Source: Strongylocentrotus purpuratus
Taxonomy: Eukaryota; Echinodermata; Echinoidea; Camarodonta; Strongylocentrotidae
Direction: 5' to 3'
DNA: 64,000 nucleotides
NCBI RefSeq assembly: GCF_000002235.5
Contig: NW_022145612.1
Span: forward strand, 15,306,809-15,370,808
A program made the position numbers and the translations under genes. Within the stretch, counting starts at the first letter, position 1; each line of letters begins with the position of its first letter. This document shows positions 20,811 to 34,123 of the stretch, piece after piece. The notes beneath the pieces are model-generated. The model had not been told where the DNA came from and did no database searches. It saw nothing but the letters and a program-made list of their open reading frames with translations.

Positions 20811-22517
20811 GGGCCAACACCTTCTTCTTCCTCGCTTGAGGGTAAACAGTTTCACTCTGTTGAAGATGGATGGCCAACATCTTCACCCTTCTAAGGGGCT
20901 TACATCTTCTCATGATGTCTTCAAGGAAGTGGCCAGGAGGACATGTCTATTTATTCTAAGAGTACTATTGCAGCTGAATTATTGTTGGGGTACAACTTGA
21001 CGCCGATAAGGGGGACTGGACTTCAGAAGATGGAGAATAAGAGGTACCAAGATGGTGCATGGCAACGGATTTTAAGCTGGCCTCTTCTTCTTCTTCAATA
21101 TATGTCGACAGACTTGTTAGTCCATGTAAAGACACAGAAACGAAGCACGTGGTCAGGGAATAGAGCAATCTTTTATCTGCCAGTATTGTTGAGAGGAAGG
21201 CTTAAATAACTGGTAGGTTGAGATATTTTGGGAAGTGAAAGCTTTCAAGATCTTCTCTCTTCATATAACACTTTGATGGTCTCTCAAGTGAGAGAAATCA
21301 GGGTATGTAGTGTCAAGCAATACCTGGTATGTGGAATGTAATGTACTGTTTGTTATTTTCGTGTAATTAAGTGTTTGCAAAGTCATTGACATTTTCATGA
21401 AAACTTGTGTTATTTGCTATTTTGGTTCCATTAATGACAAGTACATTAGGGGGTATCATGGAGTTTCTATTTAGGATGAATAGAATCTGGCTAACTAAAG
21501 CAAGATATGAGGTAATGTTGAAGTACCATAGTGCTTACAAAATTGGGAAAGAAAGCGAACAAACCATTTAGTGAGTAAAAATCACATTGACTTACTACAT
21601 GAATAAGACTGTTTAAGGAATATTTTAAAGGTAACAAGACAATACCTTTCCTTAATTCAAAGAAATCAGATACTACTGCATTCCAAGAAGTAGAGATTAA
21701 AACTAGATCTCAGGGAGAATTATTTAAAGAGACTGCCTTGTTTTGCATGGAGATTATTTTATTTTCATGCTCTTTAGTTATGCTTGCGAGCGCTTTGTTT
21801 TGACTTGTGCAAAATTGCAAAAAAGAGACATTTTAGGAAAGCATCGTAGCTTAGTGCAATAGACTGCTAAAGGTAATTTGCAGTGTTGGGAATGTTACAA
21901 TAAGGGCTTTTTCGGTTATCACGATCAATAAGTGAACTGTGGCATGAGGACATGTTTCTGACGATCTGAGCATGCGCCATGTTGTCTCCCCTGTCCACTA
22001 CCAGAATCAAGAATGATTCCACTTCGGTTTTGAAGGTCACCTCAATCTAGAATGCCGTTCTCCAATTAAAACAGTACGTACCTACGCTTGCTGTCCTGGT
22101 TTCAAAGGGAAGTGAACAATGGGTGTTGACTACCTGAGTGAATATGCGCTCTTGACGTTAAAGGGATCGTTTAACAATGTTAAATCTGAGATACACGGCC
22201 CCATGTGTTATCAGTGTCTGTGATATGGTGTAATATTGAAGCCCTAAAAAAATTGTGCTTCAAAATGATCAAGAAGTTCCTCAAAAAAGTAAAAATCTTT
22301 GAGTGACCACTTTTACCATACCGGGTACTCGTTTTCCCCAATAGACTGTAGTGTTATGAAACCGTCAGGCGAACGGTTTTCAAAATTTGTAATTCCAATC
22401 ATAAATATCTTGATCATCAGACAGGCGATCGGCTTGTAAAAGTTATGGGGTTCCTGACTGACCTAAAGGTTTATAATCATCATTGCATCATGAGCTAAAT
22501 CCAGAATTTTGTTTCAG

Positions 22518-22705
22518 AATCTGTGACAAAGTTACCGGATCCCTTTAATGGCATTCTAGATGACACAGTTGAAAAAAACCTTATAAATGAATGGAGACCT
22601 CAGCCCACATCACTTCCTGAAGATGTCATAAAAAAATTTAATGCACTTTGTTGGAACAAAGGCAGTTTGGAAAGTGCAGTGACCATGTTCTTACATTCAG
22701 TTTAG
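22518..22705 (+). CDS. Possible orphan terminal exon, unknown protein
   Basis: An acceptor-like 'gaattttgtttcag' precedes an open frame of about 62 codons ending in TAG. It reads S-V-T-K-L-P-D-P-F-N-G-I-L-D-D-T-V, with later W-R-P-Q-P-T-S-L-P-E-D-V-I and C-W-N-K-G-S-L-E-S-A-V. Composition is protein-like, unlike the AT-rich frames around it. It would be entered in phase 1. The last spliced exon of the neighbouring gene leaves in phase 2, so it cannot simply replace that gene's final exon. I do not recognise the family; a decayed transposon or pseudogene fragment is equally possible. Confidence 0.3.
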
Positions 22706-23775
22706 TATGAAAATTAGATTCATATTTTTGATGTGTTGTTTTACTTGGAGGGGGGTTGCGTGTCCAGAGACATAAAAGATAATCGGTGCATTTGTCATGG
22801 GTTTTTATGAAAATTACGCCTGTGCTTTAAGTAGCTTAACTTAATGTGAACATTATGTATTTGTTCTATTAACAGGATAGCCCATTCAACATAAATTTGT
22901 GTCCCATAGGGCATAATAAATGCTTTCAATACTCAATACAACATTTAGGGATAACAAGATCACGTCTCAAAAGTTTGTCTTGTATTCTGATTTTGGAATT
23001 GTTAACATCTGTGCCAATATCTTTATGAAAATTTATGGAAAGTTACATGGAAAATTGTTCAATTTACTGTTTGAAATGATCTTTCCAGATCAACTTACAT
23101 GGATGTCAGGGCACATGACATCGTGGTATTTTTTTATTAGATCAGACGTAATAGTTGTTTTGTTTTAGCCCATAAACCTGTAATTTAACTTGGAGTAGAC
23201 ACAATATTGTTATAGTGTTTATGGCTAGAGAAGAGTTTGTGCCTTTACTGTACTAAACCAAACAAATTGCTTTTTCTCATTTTTACAATTTGCCATTTAG
23301 ATTTGTAAGAGAATTTTTGTTTTTCAGATTTTTGCATGGCTTCCCGGTATATCATCTTCGTTGTTGCATGTAGCCAGTGAACAGATAGTTACAATTTCTG
23401 CTGAAGAAAAACAGTGCATGCAAAGTCATAATATGAAAACAGTTCTAAAAACCTTGAAAAGGCCATATATTTATGGCCTTCAATGTAGTATTAGGATTAG
23501 TATTAGTATTAGAATATCAGGACTATGAGCAAGAAAAAATATTTACAAAATTTGTCATGGAATGATGACTGTGTAATCAGGAAGATATATTTCCTATTTT
23601 AATACAAATCAGTGGAATATGACAGTACGCTTAACATGTTCAAAGTAATATTCAAGGTTTATGTAGTTGTATACCTATACTGTTGTATTTTACTATGTCA
23701 ATAATGTTTGTGTATATTGAAGTTTTATCATGTAGATTGTTTCTCTATTTCCTCATTAGTCTGATATGATATTGT

Positions 23776-23837
23776 CTGTTTTGCGCCAGAAGGACATATA
23801 ATTTAACACAGAGCGAAAGCCCTTCTGGCTCCAAACA
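23776..23837. repeat. Hairpin element, second copy of 'gccagaagggc' family
   Basis: The left arm 'ctgttttgcgccagaagga' and right arm 'gcccttctggctccaaacag' flank a loop with 'aacacagagcg'. It is the same architecture as 17359-17427, about 62 bp long. Confidence 0.65.
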
Positions 23838-24126
23838 GAAGGTATGATGTTATAGAGTATATCAAAATATTATCATTACAATTTGAATAGTATACAATTC
23901 TATCTTCTTGTTATTTCTTGTCATTGCGAAGTCCAATCCAACCAACTAAGACTTAAAGCTTCACCAAAGAAACATGCTGTTATAAATATAATTATGTGCA
24001 TTTTATTTCTAAAGATAATATGGTTTAGATTAGGAAGATATTAATAATTTCTAGATTACTTAACTACAGAAAAGTATTCATTAGTGAAAGAAGTTTTGCA
24101 AAAGTAAAGAGCAGAAATAAATTTTG

Positions 24127-24204
24127 ATATCATCTGCTGCCCGCAAGAAGGCCACAAGAGCCGTCAATGACAGTTACAGCCTTCTTGCGGACAGCATATG
24201 ATAC
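24127..24204. repeat. Hairpin element with 'ccgcaagaaggc' arms
   Basis: Arms of 26 bp (24127-24152 and 24179-24204) match at 23 positions around a 26-nt loop. The design resembles the 'gccagaagggc' hairpins, but the arm sequence differs. Confidence 0.65.
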
Positions 24205-24267
24205 AATCTATTGTTACAACTACTTCTGTATCCAAAAGATCATCGTACTATAGCTCGCGGTCTGCAG

Positions 24268-24308
24268 CCCCCCCCCCCCCCCCCAAAAAAAAAAAAAAAA
24301 AAAAAAAA
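24268..24308. repeat. Poly-C/poly-A tract
   Basis: About 17 C are followed directly by about 24 A. Homopolymers of this length are often mis-sized in assemblies. Confidence 0.9.
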
Positions 24309-27300
24309 TCATCATAGATTTTAGGTTTCAGTTTACAGTTCTTTGTCATCTTGACCTATATTTACCGAAAGTACTTGCGATGATGAGTTGCATGATCATT
24401 AATGAAGACAATCTTGTGCACTTTAGTTTTAATATGCACATTTCTTATCCCCATAACAATTGATAGGCTAATTTATACTGTGAAAAACTCTTATTCTAAA
24501 GATTGTGGTTTATTGGTGAGAGAGTTTACTTTTATAGTCAAACAAGTCGGCAAAAAAATGGGCAACTAAAAAAAGAAAAGGATGAAAAGGAAGAAACAGA
24601 AACTGATTGGGGAAAGTAAGGACATAGCTGATAACAGAAAAACTGGTCAGGTAATTTTAGTTCCAGTGTATTCATATTCTGGCATTTTAAAACTCCATTA
24701 GGGAAATATCAGGGATTTAGTTTTCTTCATGAAATGCTTGGAACCATGATAGTGACACAGTGTCCACTGTTTACACAAGCAAATACTTCCGAGGTGTTTC
24801 ACGCAATGTAAGAAAAAATGTCACAGGGGGTTTGGTGTAGTTGCCAAGCAATTCCCACATTGAAAATGCTAAAGAATTTGTTTTATTACAAAATGGTGTG
24901 AGGTAAACAGTTCTCAAAAAGTTATTTAAAATAAAACTGGGTATAAATCAGAAGGAAACAGTAGTAGTAGTAGTAGTACATTGCATTGTTACAGCAGATT
25001 GTTCTATGACTGCAGCAATAGGGTGCTGCAGGTTGCTAGGAGTAAATCAAATCATTTTTGTATGATCATTAAGGTAATTTTTTAATATACTTGCTAAATG
25101 TTTTTATTGTTTTTCAATGCAATTTAAATCAATACTGTAAGGATATGGATTTTATGTAAATTGATTTTTATCAAACAACATCTTTTACCTGATTATTTAC
25201 TTTTGCCTATTGGTAGAATTGGGTGACAGTCATTTTAATAACAAACTTTTTTTTTTATTTAATCAATTTTTTTTTCTTTTTTCATATTTGTGCAAATTAT
25301 CACAGGGAAATTAATTTATTACTGTTGAGAATAACAAACCTTCCTTATGCTTTTTTGCTCAGAACTAAGTGTGACGAGCATGATTTGCTATATGCCACTT
25401 GCATTATTTGACTCTTCCAGCATCTTCATTTTCTTCATATATTATGAATTGTCTGACTCTGAAATCTACTCTTTATCTCACCCAATTTCATTAAGTTGAA
25501 ACTTTAACTATAGATTTATGTGCTGAGAAACTTAGATTACTGAAATCTTTCATTTTTGTGTTGTGAATTTTTTGCCACTTATTTCAAAAGATTGACATTT
25601 TACTGTCATGGTAATTTGTTTTGTAAAATATTTTTCTAATATCTTTTTACCATTGCAGCAAAATTTTGATAAATTGAAGTCACTGTTTTTTGTGTATGTA
25701 TTCTAACTTATTTCTATAATGCTTGTTTTTACATTCTTGTGTATTGTACGTGATGTGAATTTTAGCTATCTTGTTAGAGACAACTCTTTTCAGTATAGTT
25801 CATGATAGTATTGATGTGAAATTCTGGAGATAGTGGTAGCTTTAACAAAATGAATGGAATAAAAGTATCTGAAATTATAAATCGTTGAATACATGAAGAG
25901 TGACTATTTGAATGAAATTAATTGTCAAATTAGTATAGTAACCCATTGGTGTAGATTTAGACATTTGAAATATCTACAAATGCCATAATTTGTGACAATG
26001 ATGAAGTGTAATGTGAATTAATACAAATGGTGTTAATTAAACACCTTGTATTTATTTATATAACAGAATTATATCATATTTTATTAAAAATCAATTGTAT
26101 AGTCATTGATTTTTATGTGTATGATATTATCTTTTTAATAGAAAAAAATGTGCATTATATTAGGTTTCAATTAGCAATCCAAGTAGCAATTCAAGGTTTT
26201 GGGTGCTTTTTTGTTTACATCTATTCACTGTCATATGTAGAATCTTCAGTGAAAACAAGTTTACTTTTCACCTATATAGAATCAATTGTTTATGTGTTTG
26301 TTTTAAGTTATCAGTATTGATAAGCATAGATAATACTTATTTAGATTTCTTTTTCGTGTATTTGAGATAATTATGTTTCATGTTATTATGATTGTGCCTT
26401 AATAAACAAATCAACTGTTTATTGTGATTTATGAATGTGTCATATGAAAATGATAATAAAGTAAATTTAAAACATCTTAATTGTATTGTGAATCTACGAT
26501 TGCCTTATTGTGAATCTATCTAGATACAATATGCAAACTGCTTACATTTTAGATTTTCTATTTTAAATTCTTGAAAGAGCGGATAATATGTGCAATTTTG
26601 CAATGAATTTTGCCTGGAAAGAGAGAGAGAGAGAACCATTAAAGATATGAAGGCACAAAATTATGAGAGTAGGATTATGGAAATTGTTGCAAAGGAACCT
26701 TTAGGATTCTGTGGTGGAATATAAAAAAATGTATGTATGTACCAAATGATTACAAAATAAAATAAAAAACTTAACTTAAATCTTATGACAACGGAAACAT
26801 GCCCACAGAAAATGAGGGCGGAGTGGTGAAGGTTTCCGAATATGAATTTTGAAAACCATCAACGATGAAGCTAGAAATGAAATATCGATCATTAAAGGAA
26901 ATACATGTAACTACATCTGTGTTCATGAAGTTGTCATTAAGTACATGCAGAAGCTAAGGCTACGCTGGAATATTTATTTGAAATATGATTTCTTTTTTAT
27001 GAAGTGGTGTGGAGGAGAAATAATATTATTCATCCTGCTTATAAGTATAACTCTTTGTATTTGTTTTGATTTTATAGACAGGATCTAAATAGTGCTCAGA
27101 AATGTAATATGTCCCAAATTGTTTTGTTAAACGATGGACATTTTAAATCCGGTATGATGAGTGTTAATATCGAATAGTTGGGTTTAGATACTTGAAAGTA
27201 TTTGTTAATTATTTTGTTTCTATTGAGAAACTTAAGGCATTGTTTATTTCCTGATATTTTCATTTGGATATCCATTTTTTTCCGTTATAAATTAAATGCT

Positions 27301-27416
27301 GTGATTCCATTTCAATGATCAGTTTTGTTTTGTATGGATAGCAGATTCCATGCAGAAGAGGGAGATTCGGGGACACATACTTTATAGCATGTTTTACTGT
27401 CGATATACCTATCTAA

Positions 27417-27421
<5 letters not shown>

Positions 27422-27487
<66 letters not shown>
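27422..27487. repeat. (GA)n microsatellite
   Basis: About 33 uninterrupted GA units. Confidence 0.95.
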
Positions 27488-27489
<2 letters not shown>

Positions 27490-29744
27490 CATTTATTGTT
27501 TCATACATGCGCACTTCTAGGAATTACTGGTAAAAAGTGCCAAAAAAGGAGTATTATGTATCCCACCAACTCAGTTATGCTTTTACTACCGGCACCTTTT
27601 AAAATGTTTTCATCAATTATGATGGTTTTTGTTATCTTGTCGCATTTTGTTTTCGATGTAATGTTGAATGCCTAAATTTTCGTTTACTCTTGTTTACAAA
27701 GAGGGCATGTTTCTCTTAAGTTTTACCAAGATTTATATGAGTGACGTAAATCGGATATTATTTTTATTTATTTAACTCGAGGTATGAGTTTATACCAACA
27801 GTGCATTCACCTGCATGCAAGTCTCAGGGTAATGATCATGAAAGAAGAAATAGCATTATATTTATTTCAGATGAGGAAAGGGACACATAATTTCGAACTG
27901 TATAGCCAGTCTAACCAGAATGATGCATCAATGGAGCCGTGTCTTTGCAATGAATAATACACAGTCGTTATTATTATTACTATCATTTTCTTCATATTTT
28001 CATTTCCCCCCTCTTCCTCATGATAAACACTGCAGTGTTACTGATAGCATAACACTTCAGATAGGCCTAGGTATAATCATACAAGTTTATAATTTAAAAA
28101 CAAATCATCCCATTATGACGGATGCGCTGTACTTTATTAAAATGAATATATTACTGGTAAGAGGTTAATTATGAAGGACAAGTATATTTACAGAGCCCTC
28201 ATCGTGATTTCTATTTGAGTGGGCACGGTAAGTTGAGCTTTAATCGTAAGAACTCAATTCCTGTTTGGCACTGTGCCAAGAATGAAAATCTCAAGTTGAT
28301 AATTTCCTCTTCATCTCAAAAATTGTATACAGGCCATCACTGGAGTATTATCGTTTAACATGTGCTTATGAAATGCCAAATAAACTGTCTAAAGTTCTTT
28401 TGGTTGTATAGGACTAATGAAAATTGATTACCAATGCATGCTGTCTTGTTTGTCAAAAAACAAAGATAAATAATTAATATAAAAAAACAATAACAACAAA
28501 AAACGTTCATATCACCCATTTCCCATACATAACATTATTCACAATTTCTTTTTACTCTTTCCCCAGTTTTTTGTAAATTGTCGAGTGAGGTGCAGTTGTA
28601 TTTGATTTTGACAGTGCATTATGCCTTGTTGTGACGTCTTCCAAAACATTAAAACGTTTGTTCATGTATTTTTCGTTGTTTTAAGATCTTGTGTTTAAAA
28701 CAAGCGCTTTCTCGTGGAGAAATAAAACAGGGGGATTATTAATTATGCTTGGAGCTTGGTCAACAATCTCAAATAGAATTTTAATGTTTTCATTTGAGGC
28801 CAGAGATTGAATCGTGATGTGGTTTAGCGCCCTCTGCGGGAATTGTACAGTTTACTGTCTATCCTCTAGTAGTCTCTCTCTCTCTCTCTCTCTCCCCAAT
28901 AATATTATCTCTGTATCTTTTTTTCTCTCTCTGTACAAGTTTTTACTTTATTCCTCTCTTGTGCATAATACTTCTTATATGATTATAAATTTCCGAGTAG
29001 GTAAATTCGCGGGGTTTCACCCCTCTTCAAGTTCCTCATGAAAACATGCAGTAATTTTGGGGTACTTGGCGAGTATCAATCACCAATTATTATTATTGAG
29101 TACTTTTGGCGGTAAAAATGTAAACTGGCGAAAAATTCGGGAAAATCCCCTATCCTTTCCCCCTTAGCATGGATGAGCCTTATAGCGTGGCTTTATGACG
29201 GTTTCAGTCATCAGATTCCTAGTTTTGATCATCCGATATCTCTTCCTGGTTCTCTGCGCTGTCCCGAATCAGGACTGATACTATTTTTGCCTACCAGTTC
29301 CTTATATACCAGAATGTGGCTCTTGTTGACTGAGTGGGCGCATTCAATACGTCAAGCGTCTGTACGAGAGAGAAAACAAGAGTAAATACTGGGTTTTCAG
29401 GTCTCTTAAGCTTTGTTATGATTCCTGTATATACTCCGCCCATAGTATCATACCAGTAAGAAAGACCCAAATACTACAAGAGGGTGTCAAATAGTTTGTC
29501 TATGGGATTAGTACACGATTAAGATCTGAGTTGTATCGTTTCAAGTTATCTGAATCTTTTGTACAGTGACTAAGCTAAAGCAAATTTTCATTCACACGGA
29601 AATGCGTTCAAAGTTTGAACCTCTAAATAAATATTTTCTTGGTTTGATAAAAAAGTAAAAGCCTCGTTTCTATAGTGACTACCCGCAAACCAATATTTGT
29701 CACCCCGTTTCCCACTTCCAATCCCAGTTCTTACCCCACCTCCA

Positions 29745-29850
29745 TTCTCTCTCTCTCTCTCTCTTTCTCCTCTCTTTCTCTCTCTTTCTCCCTCCCCCTT
29801 TCCCCTTCTGTCTATTTCTCTTTCTCTCTCTCTCTCTCTCGCTCTCTCTT

Positions 29851-29885
<35 letters not shown>

Positions 29886-30000
29886 GTGTCCTCCCTCCCT
29901 TTTCATTTTGTCCTCCTCCTCTTTCTCTTCTTCTCCTGCTCCTCCTGCTCCTCCTCTTCCTCTCTTCTTCTTCCCCTTCCTCTTCTTCTTCTTCTTCTTA
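29745..30000. repeat. 250-bp polypyrimidine tract
   Basis: The + strand is almost pure C and T over about 250 bp, built of TC, CTTT, CTCCT and TTC units with very few purines. Such homopurine-homopyrimidine DNA can adopt triplex (H-DNA) structure. It explains the long Ser/Leu/Pro and Arg/Glu/Lys reading frames on the two strands. Confidence 0.9.
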
Positions 30001-32016
30001 GTATTTCTCCTCACACCCTTCAAAATCTTAACCTTATCCCTCTCTATATACATCAAACAGATTTTCTTAATAATTCATATTGTTATAATAATCTTATTTA
30101 CATTGGCCTAATCATGAAAGGAACCTTACGCTGACAAAAATTGTGACGCAAATTCATTTACAACTACAATGAAAATTGACAGGAGATCAAAAACATGATC
30201 AAATACAATCACAATCTGAGATATTTACATGGTCGGCCCGGATGGAGATGTTCCAATTACTGTTCTACATGTTATGACTTCCATGACGACCGAATTGATA
30301 ACAAAGAATGACACATAAATATATATATAATTATATCAGTCGATATGTTACGTAAAACTCTTAGATAACTGGCTCAATCATGAATATTCATCGAATATTT
30401 TAATGACCTAATGGACACGCTATATAGGAGGGTTTTTTTCTAACGTAGTTATAGCAGATGAGTAATAAGTCGAAGTACAGATGCCCTAGTCTCCGATACA
30501 AACCGATTTTTGTGCATAATGTACAGTAGAATTTCCAATACATCATTATACTTTCATTTACAATGCCCATCATAAAGTATGATGCCAAAAGTTCTTAATC
30601 CTTTAATTTTACACTTTCTGGTCACTTTACTCATTATGTTACTGCACCGTTAGCATAACAATTTCACGTTGATAAAAGATGTCAATTCGGCTTCACGGTA
30701 ATGTCACCGCGAAAAAATATATTGTTCAATTATAATTCTTTTTTAAAGATTTTTGTTATCATTCCTTTATTAAATATAAATACAAACAACTATTCGTTCA
30801 CAGTATTATCTTAATGAATAAAATATTAACATATTGACCCATTTCCTCTGCTCTTTCACTGTGTGACTGGATTTTAATATGGAGGATGACCCACTTGGTT
30901 GAGCTATAGACAAGAGTGTTATTTATGCTTCCCTATAAATAATACAGAACTCTAAAGGAAACCAAAAGGTTTCAATCCTTTAATCTGATGTAAAATTCTG
31001 GCAGTATTGACCGTCAATAAAAAGCAATAACGTATAGATACAACCCACGTAAATGTAATAAGGTCTTGAAGTACCTAGACTAGAGGCAATGTTTTGATCG
31101 CGAGCTTGTTCATAATACAACACGCCGCGCTGGTTTTAAAAATACACACTGACTATTGCTGAGTCACCCATTCCACCGGCTTCCATACGGTTCAGTGCAA
31201 GGTTAGGAGAAATGTCAAACGATTCTTCCAGGTATTTACAAATGTCAATTTGATGATGATGGTGTTGAATCATCTTGAATCACCAATACCAAGGACACTC
31301 TCTCTCCTCTTCATAATAGAGAGGTTTTTATTTCCTTCAAATGATTGTGTGGGAACCTGGAAATTTCATGAAAGATGAAACTGCAATGAGGCCCTAAACA
31401 AAACACCAGTGATGCAATGATGAATAGGCGTGGGGCTGGAAGACCAATTCCGAAATTCAATAGAGGAGGGTGGGATATTTTTCTTACATGATTTTATAAT
31501 GTATCAAACTGGAAATATGAAAGCATCGTATAAGTCTGATTTATCTAGCTTGACCGCTTCTTTTGTGAGAGGGGTACCCCCTCTCCCTCGAGTCAAGTCA
31601 GCCTTGTCTTCATAAGATATGAATGTAGGCAATACTCACAGTCATGTTGGCGATCAAGTTTGAGGCATGAGGATGAAGTAAGTGAATGTCATTCTCATTT
31701 TCATCATCATTCGAATTCCACTTCAAGGAATCTTTGTTTCCAGTGCCACATTAAAATAAGCAGGTTGACCACTCAGTCTTCACATAGGCCTATACTGGAC
31801 ATTGCCCGTTTTCGATATTCGCATCAGAGCGACTGTTCCAGAGCGACTGTTTTTTTTACTTAATATGATCGAAAGCGGTGTTTCGGGGGGGGGGGGACCA
31901 CAGTCATGATTATTATAAGACTAACAGCCCATGTGACCTACAGCATGTTAGTCTGATGATACTATATCAATCTCTATAGAGAAAGGTGTGTGATTAACGA
32001 GACCGACAGCCCATGC

Positions 32017-32195
32017 CAGTGGCGGGTCCAGGGGGGGGGGGGCCGGGCCCCTGGGAAAAAACCCCGTTAATTTTACCTTTTTTGGAGATGGGCCCCCTCC
32101 CCTGGCGCTCAAGGGGGAGGGGTGCGATTTTTCAAATTTTCGAGGGATCGGCCGGCGCGATTTTCAAATTTTCAGGAGCAAAAAAAAAAAAAATA
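32017..32195. repeat. Poly-G element with 'cagtggcgggtccag' end
   Basis: The start, 'cagtggcgggtccag' at 32017-32031, is followed by about 11 G, 'gccgggcccc', and two 'gcgattttcaaattttc'-like units, then poly-A at about 32180-32193. The terminus matches the inverted right end at 1200-1214 at 13 of 15 bases. The far end was not recognised; it may be truncated. Confidence 0.45.
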
Positions 32196-34059
32196 GTGCT
32201 CACAGATATCAATTCAACTTCATTACAATATCAGTGAAGATTCATTTTCCATTAATATTTTGTATAATTTTGCTTTCAAACGAAATAGTGACAGCTTTTC
32301 GCACTTCAACTTTGCAATAATCTTTCATAAAAACTGCCATTAAAATAGGCCAATGCGCGGCCTACTTTCCATTAATAGTCCATGTCGATGTTTACTGAAA
32401 ATGAGTATTAAGATGAAATAGATTAAATATAATCTGATGTAACTTGTAAACTTGTAGTTTTATCAGATGGAACGTTATAAAACTAGGACAGAAAGCCCAC
32501 CATTTCGTGAAAGGCCCTCACACGTGCTGAATGCATCACGCCTTCGCCTGTCTCTGATCTCAATAGTCACGTGGACTCAACAGTCGTCTGCTAACCAAAA
32601 AAATAGCCCAGACTCATTTTCCGTGCGTACGACGCACGACAAATCTAAATCTGACTGTTTTGAACATGAATATTAAATAAATCAGATTATTTTACCTACA
32701 TATACAATTTAATGGCAGCAGATAGTTTTTTATCATTTTAATATAAAAGGGATGATTTTTCTTGACGCAGAAGGGGCAACTACAGCTGATAAGTCCTAAT
32801 TAGCAAAGAACTATATTATAATATTAACCTGTATGCTATGGGATGGGGGCTGACAATGCAACAACACGCAAATGCATTTGTTTTTCCAAATCTACTGCAG
32901 TATTTCAAGATAATATTTATCTTAGGAACGAATTATGGACGAAGTTATACTTTCTGGCGACATTATTTTCCATACACATCCAAGGCAAAATGTGCATGAA
33001 TAACAACGCTTCGTGGCAATCCTTCATCTTATCCATCAAGTACATTTGGATAATAATACAGGGGAACGGAAACTAGATTTTTATATGAAAAGGGCATCCG
33101 TCCCAAATGAAGGGGTGGAATAATATTCCACACCCTGAAGCCATGCAAGGGCACATTAAAATAATTCTGGTCTGAGGGGGCACACCTATATGTTTCCGCT
33201 GGACGTGATAACAAGAGGAAGAAATAAATACCAGCGTCAAATATTTTGAATATAAAGAGGTTTGCTGATATACAGCATTATTATAATTATGTACAAAAGA
33301 AAGAGGTATATTGGATGGAGAGGATAACTTCCTGTCAAGATACGACACGAGTTCAACTAATTTTGGTACGAAAAAATGAGTAGGTAGATAAATATTTTGC
33401 AATGGCGTCGTTTATTTCTTTGTGTTGTAGTAGCAAATACGGAAATCCGAATTAAAGCATAAAATACATTTTCAGATTAAACACGCTTTTCTTTGAAATA
33501 TTTGTATTTAGCAAATATACGATGCACTAGAAATAGCGTGGTACGTAGTGCTCAATACACCACATAGTTTGCTTACTCGAAATGTGTGACGTAGGGTCGC
33601 TTACTCTTGACGTCACAGCAAGTGCGATTGTGCTAAAAATAGCACAGCAGCGACGAACACCGAGTGATACGGCGAGCCTATTCCAAGGCTATTATTATGC
33701 CAGAAGTTGTCTTAACAGCACTATCAGTTCACCAATACACGGTTTATCCTTATTAGACGAATGCTTTTTTGCTGATTAATAGAGTCAATGTTGCCTGCTC
33801 ATTGCAATTCGTATTCCAATTTGTAAGCGATGTTGGAGGCAATTATTATGACGCGGAATTTAACTTAAAAAATGAATGGTAAATAGGTGGGAAGAAGACT
33901 CACAGTCGTCACGAGAATGAAATGCATGATTTCTTAGAACCACATCCGTCATAATATTATGATTTTATTTTTTAGCATCTGTAATATTGAAATTGTAGGC
34001 TAATGACACCCTATCGGTTTCCGTATCATGTTCTATTAATACCACAACTTTTAGTCTCT

Positions 34060-34080
34060 CCCTCTCTCTCTCTATCTCTC

Positions 34081-34120
<40 letters not shown>
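34060..34120. repeat. (TC)n microsatellite
   Basis: Interrupted TC units over about 60 bp, uninterrupted in the second half. Confidence 0.9.

Positions 34121-34123
<3 letters not shown>

Larger units (their letters stand above)
20811..26480 (+). other. AT-rich 3' flank of the GT13-like gene
   Basis: No strong coding exon follows the stop at 20810, apart from the weak candidate at 22518-22705. Poly(A)-signal words occur far downstream ('aataaa' at about 26401 and 26455), so a long 3'UTR is possible but unproven. Two hairpin elements (23776-23837, 24127-24204) and a C/A homopolymer pair (24268-24308) lie here. Small AT-rich ORFs at 22920-23168, 25223-25411 and 26027-26320 look like chance. Confidence 0.5.
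26500..30379. other. Gene-free intergenic stretch
   Basis: I see no coding exon or RNA gene. The content is AT-rich single-copy sequence plus a 66-bp (GA)n tract (27422-27487), a (TC)n tract (28874-28893) and the polypyrimidine tract at 29745-30000. Confidence 0.5.

Noticed and set aside
29675-30134. ORFs up to 145 codons on both strands
   Set aside because: Product of the polypyrimidine tract; no stop codons occur in such simple sequence.
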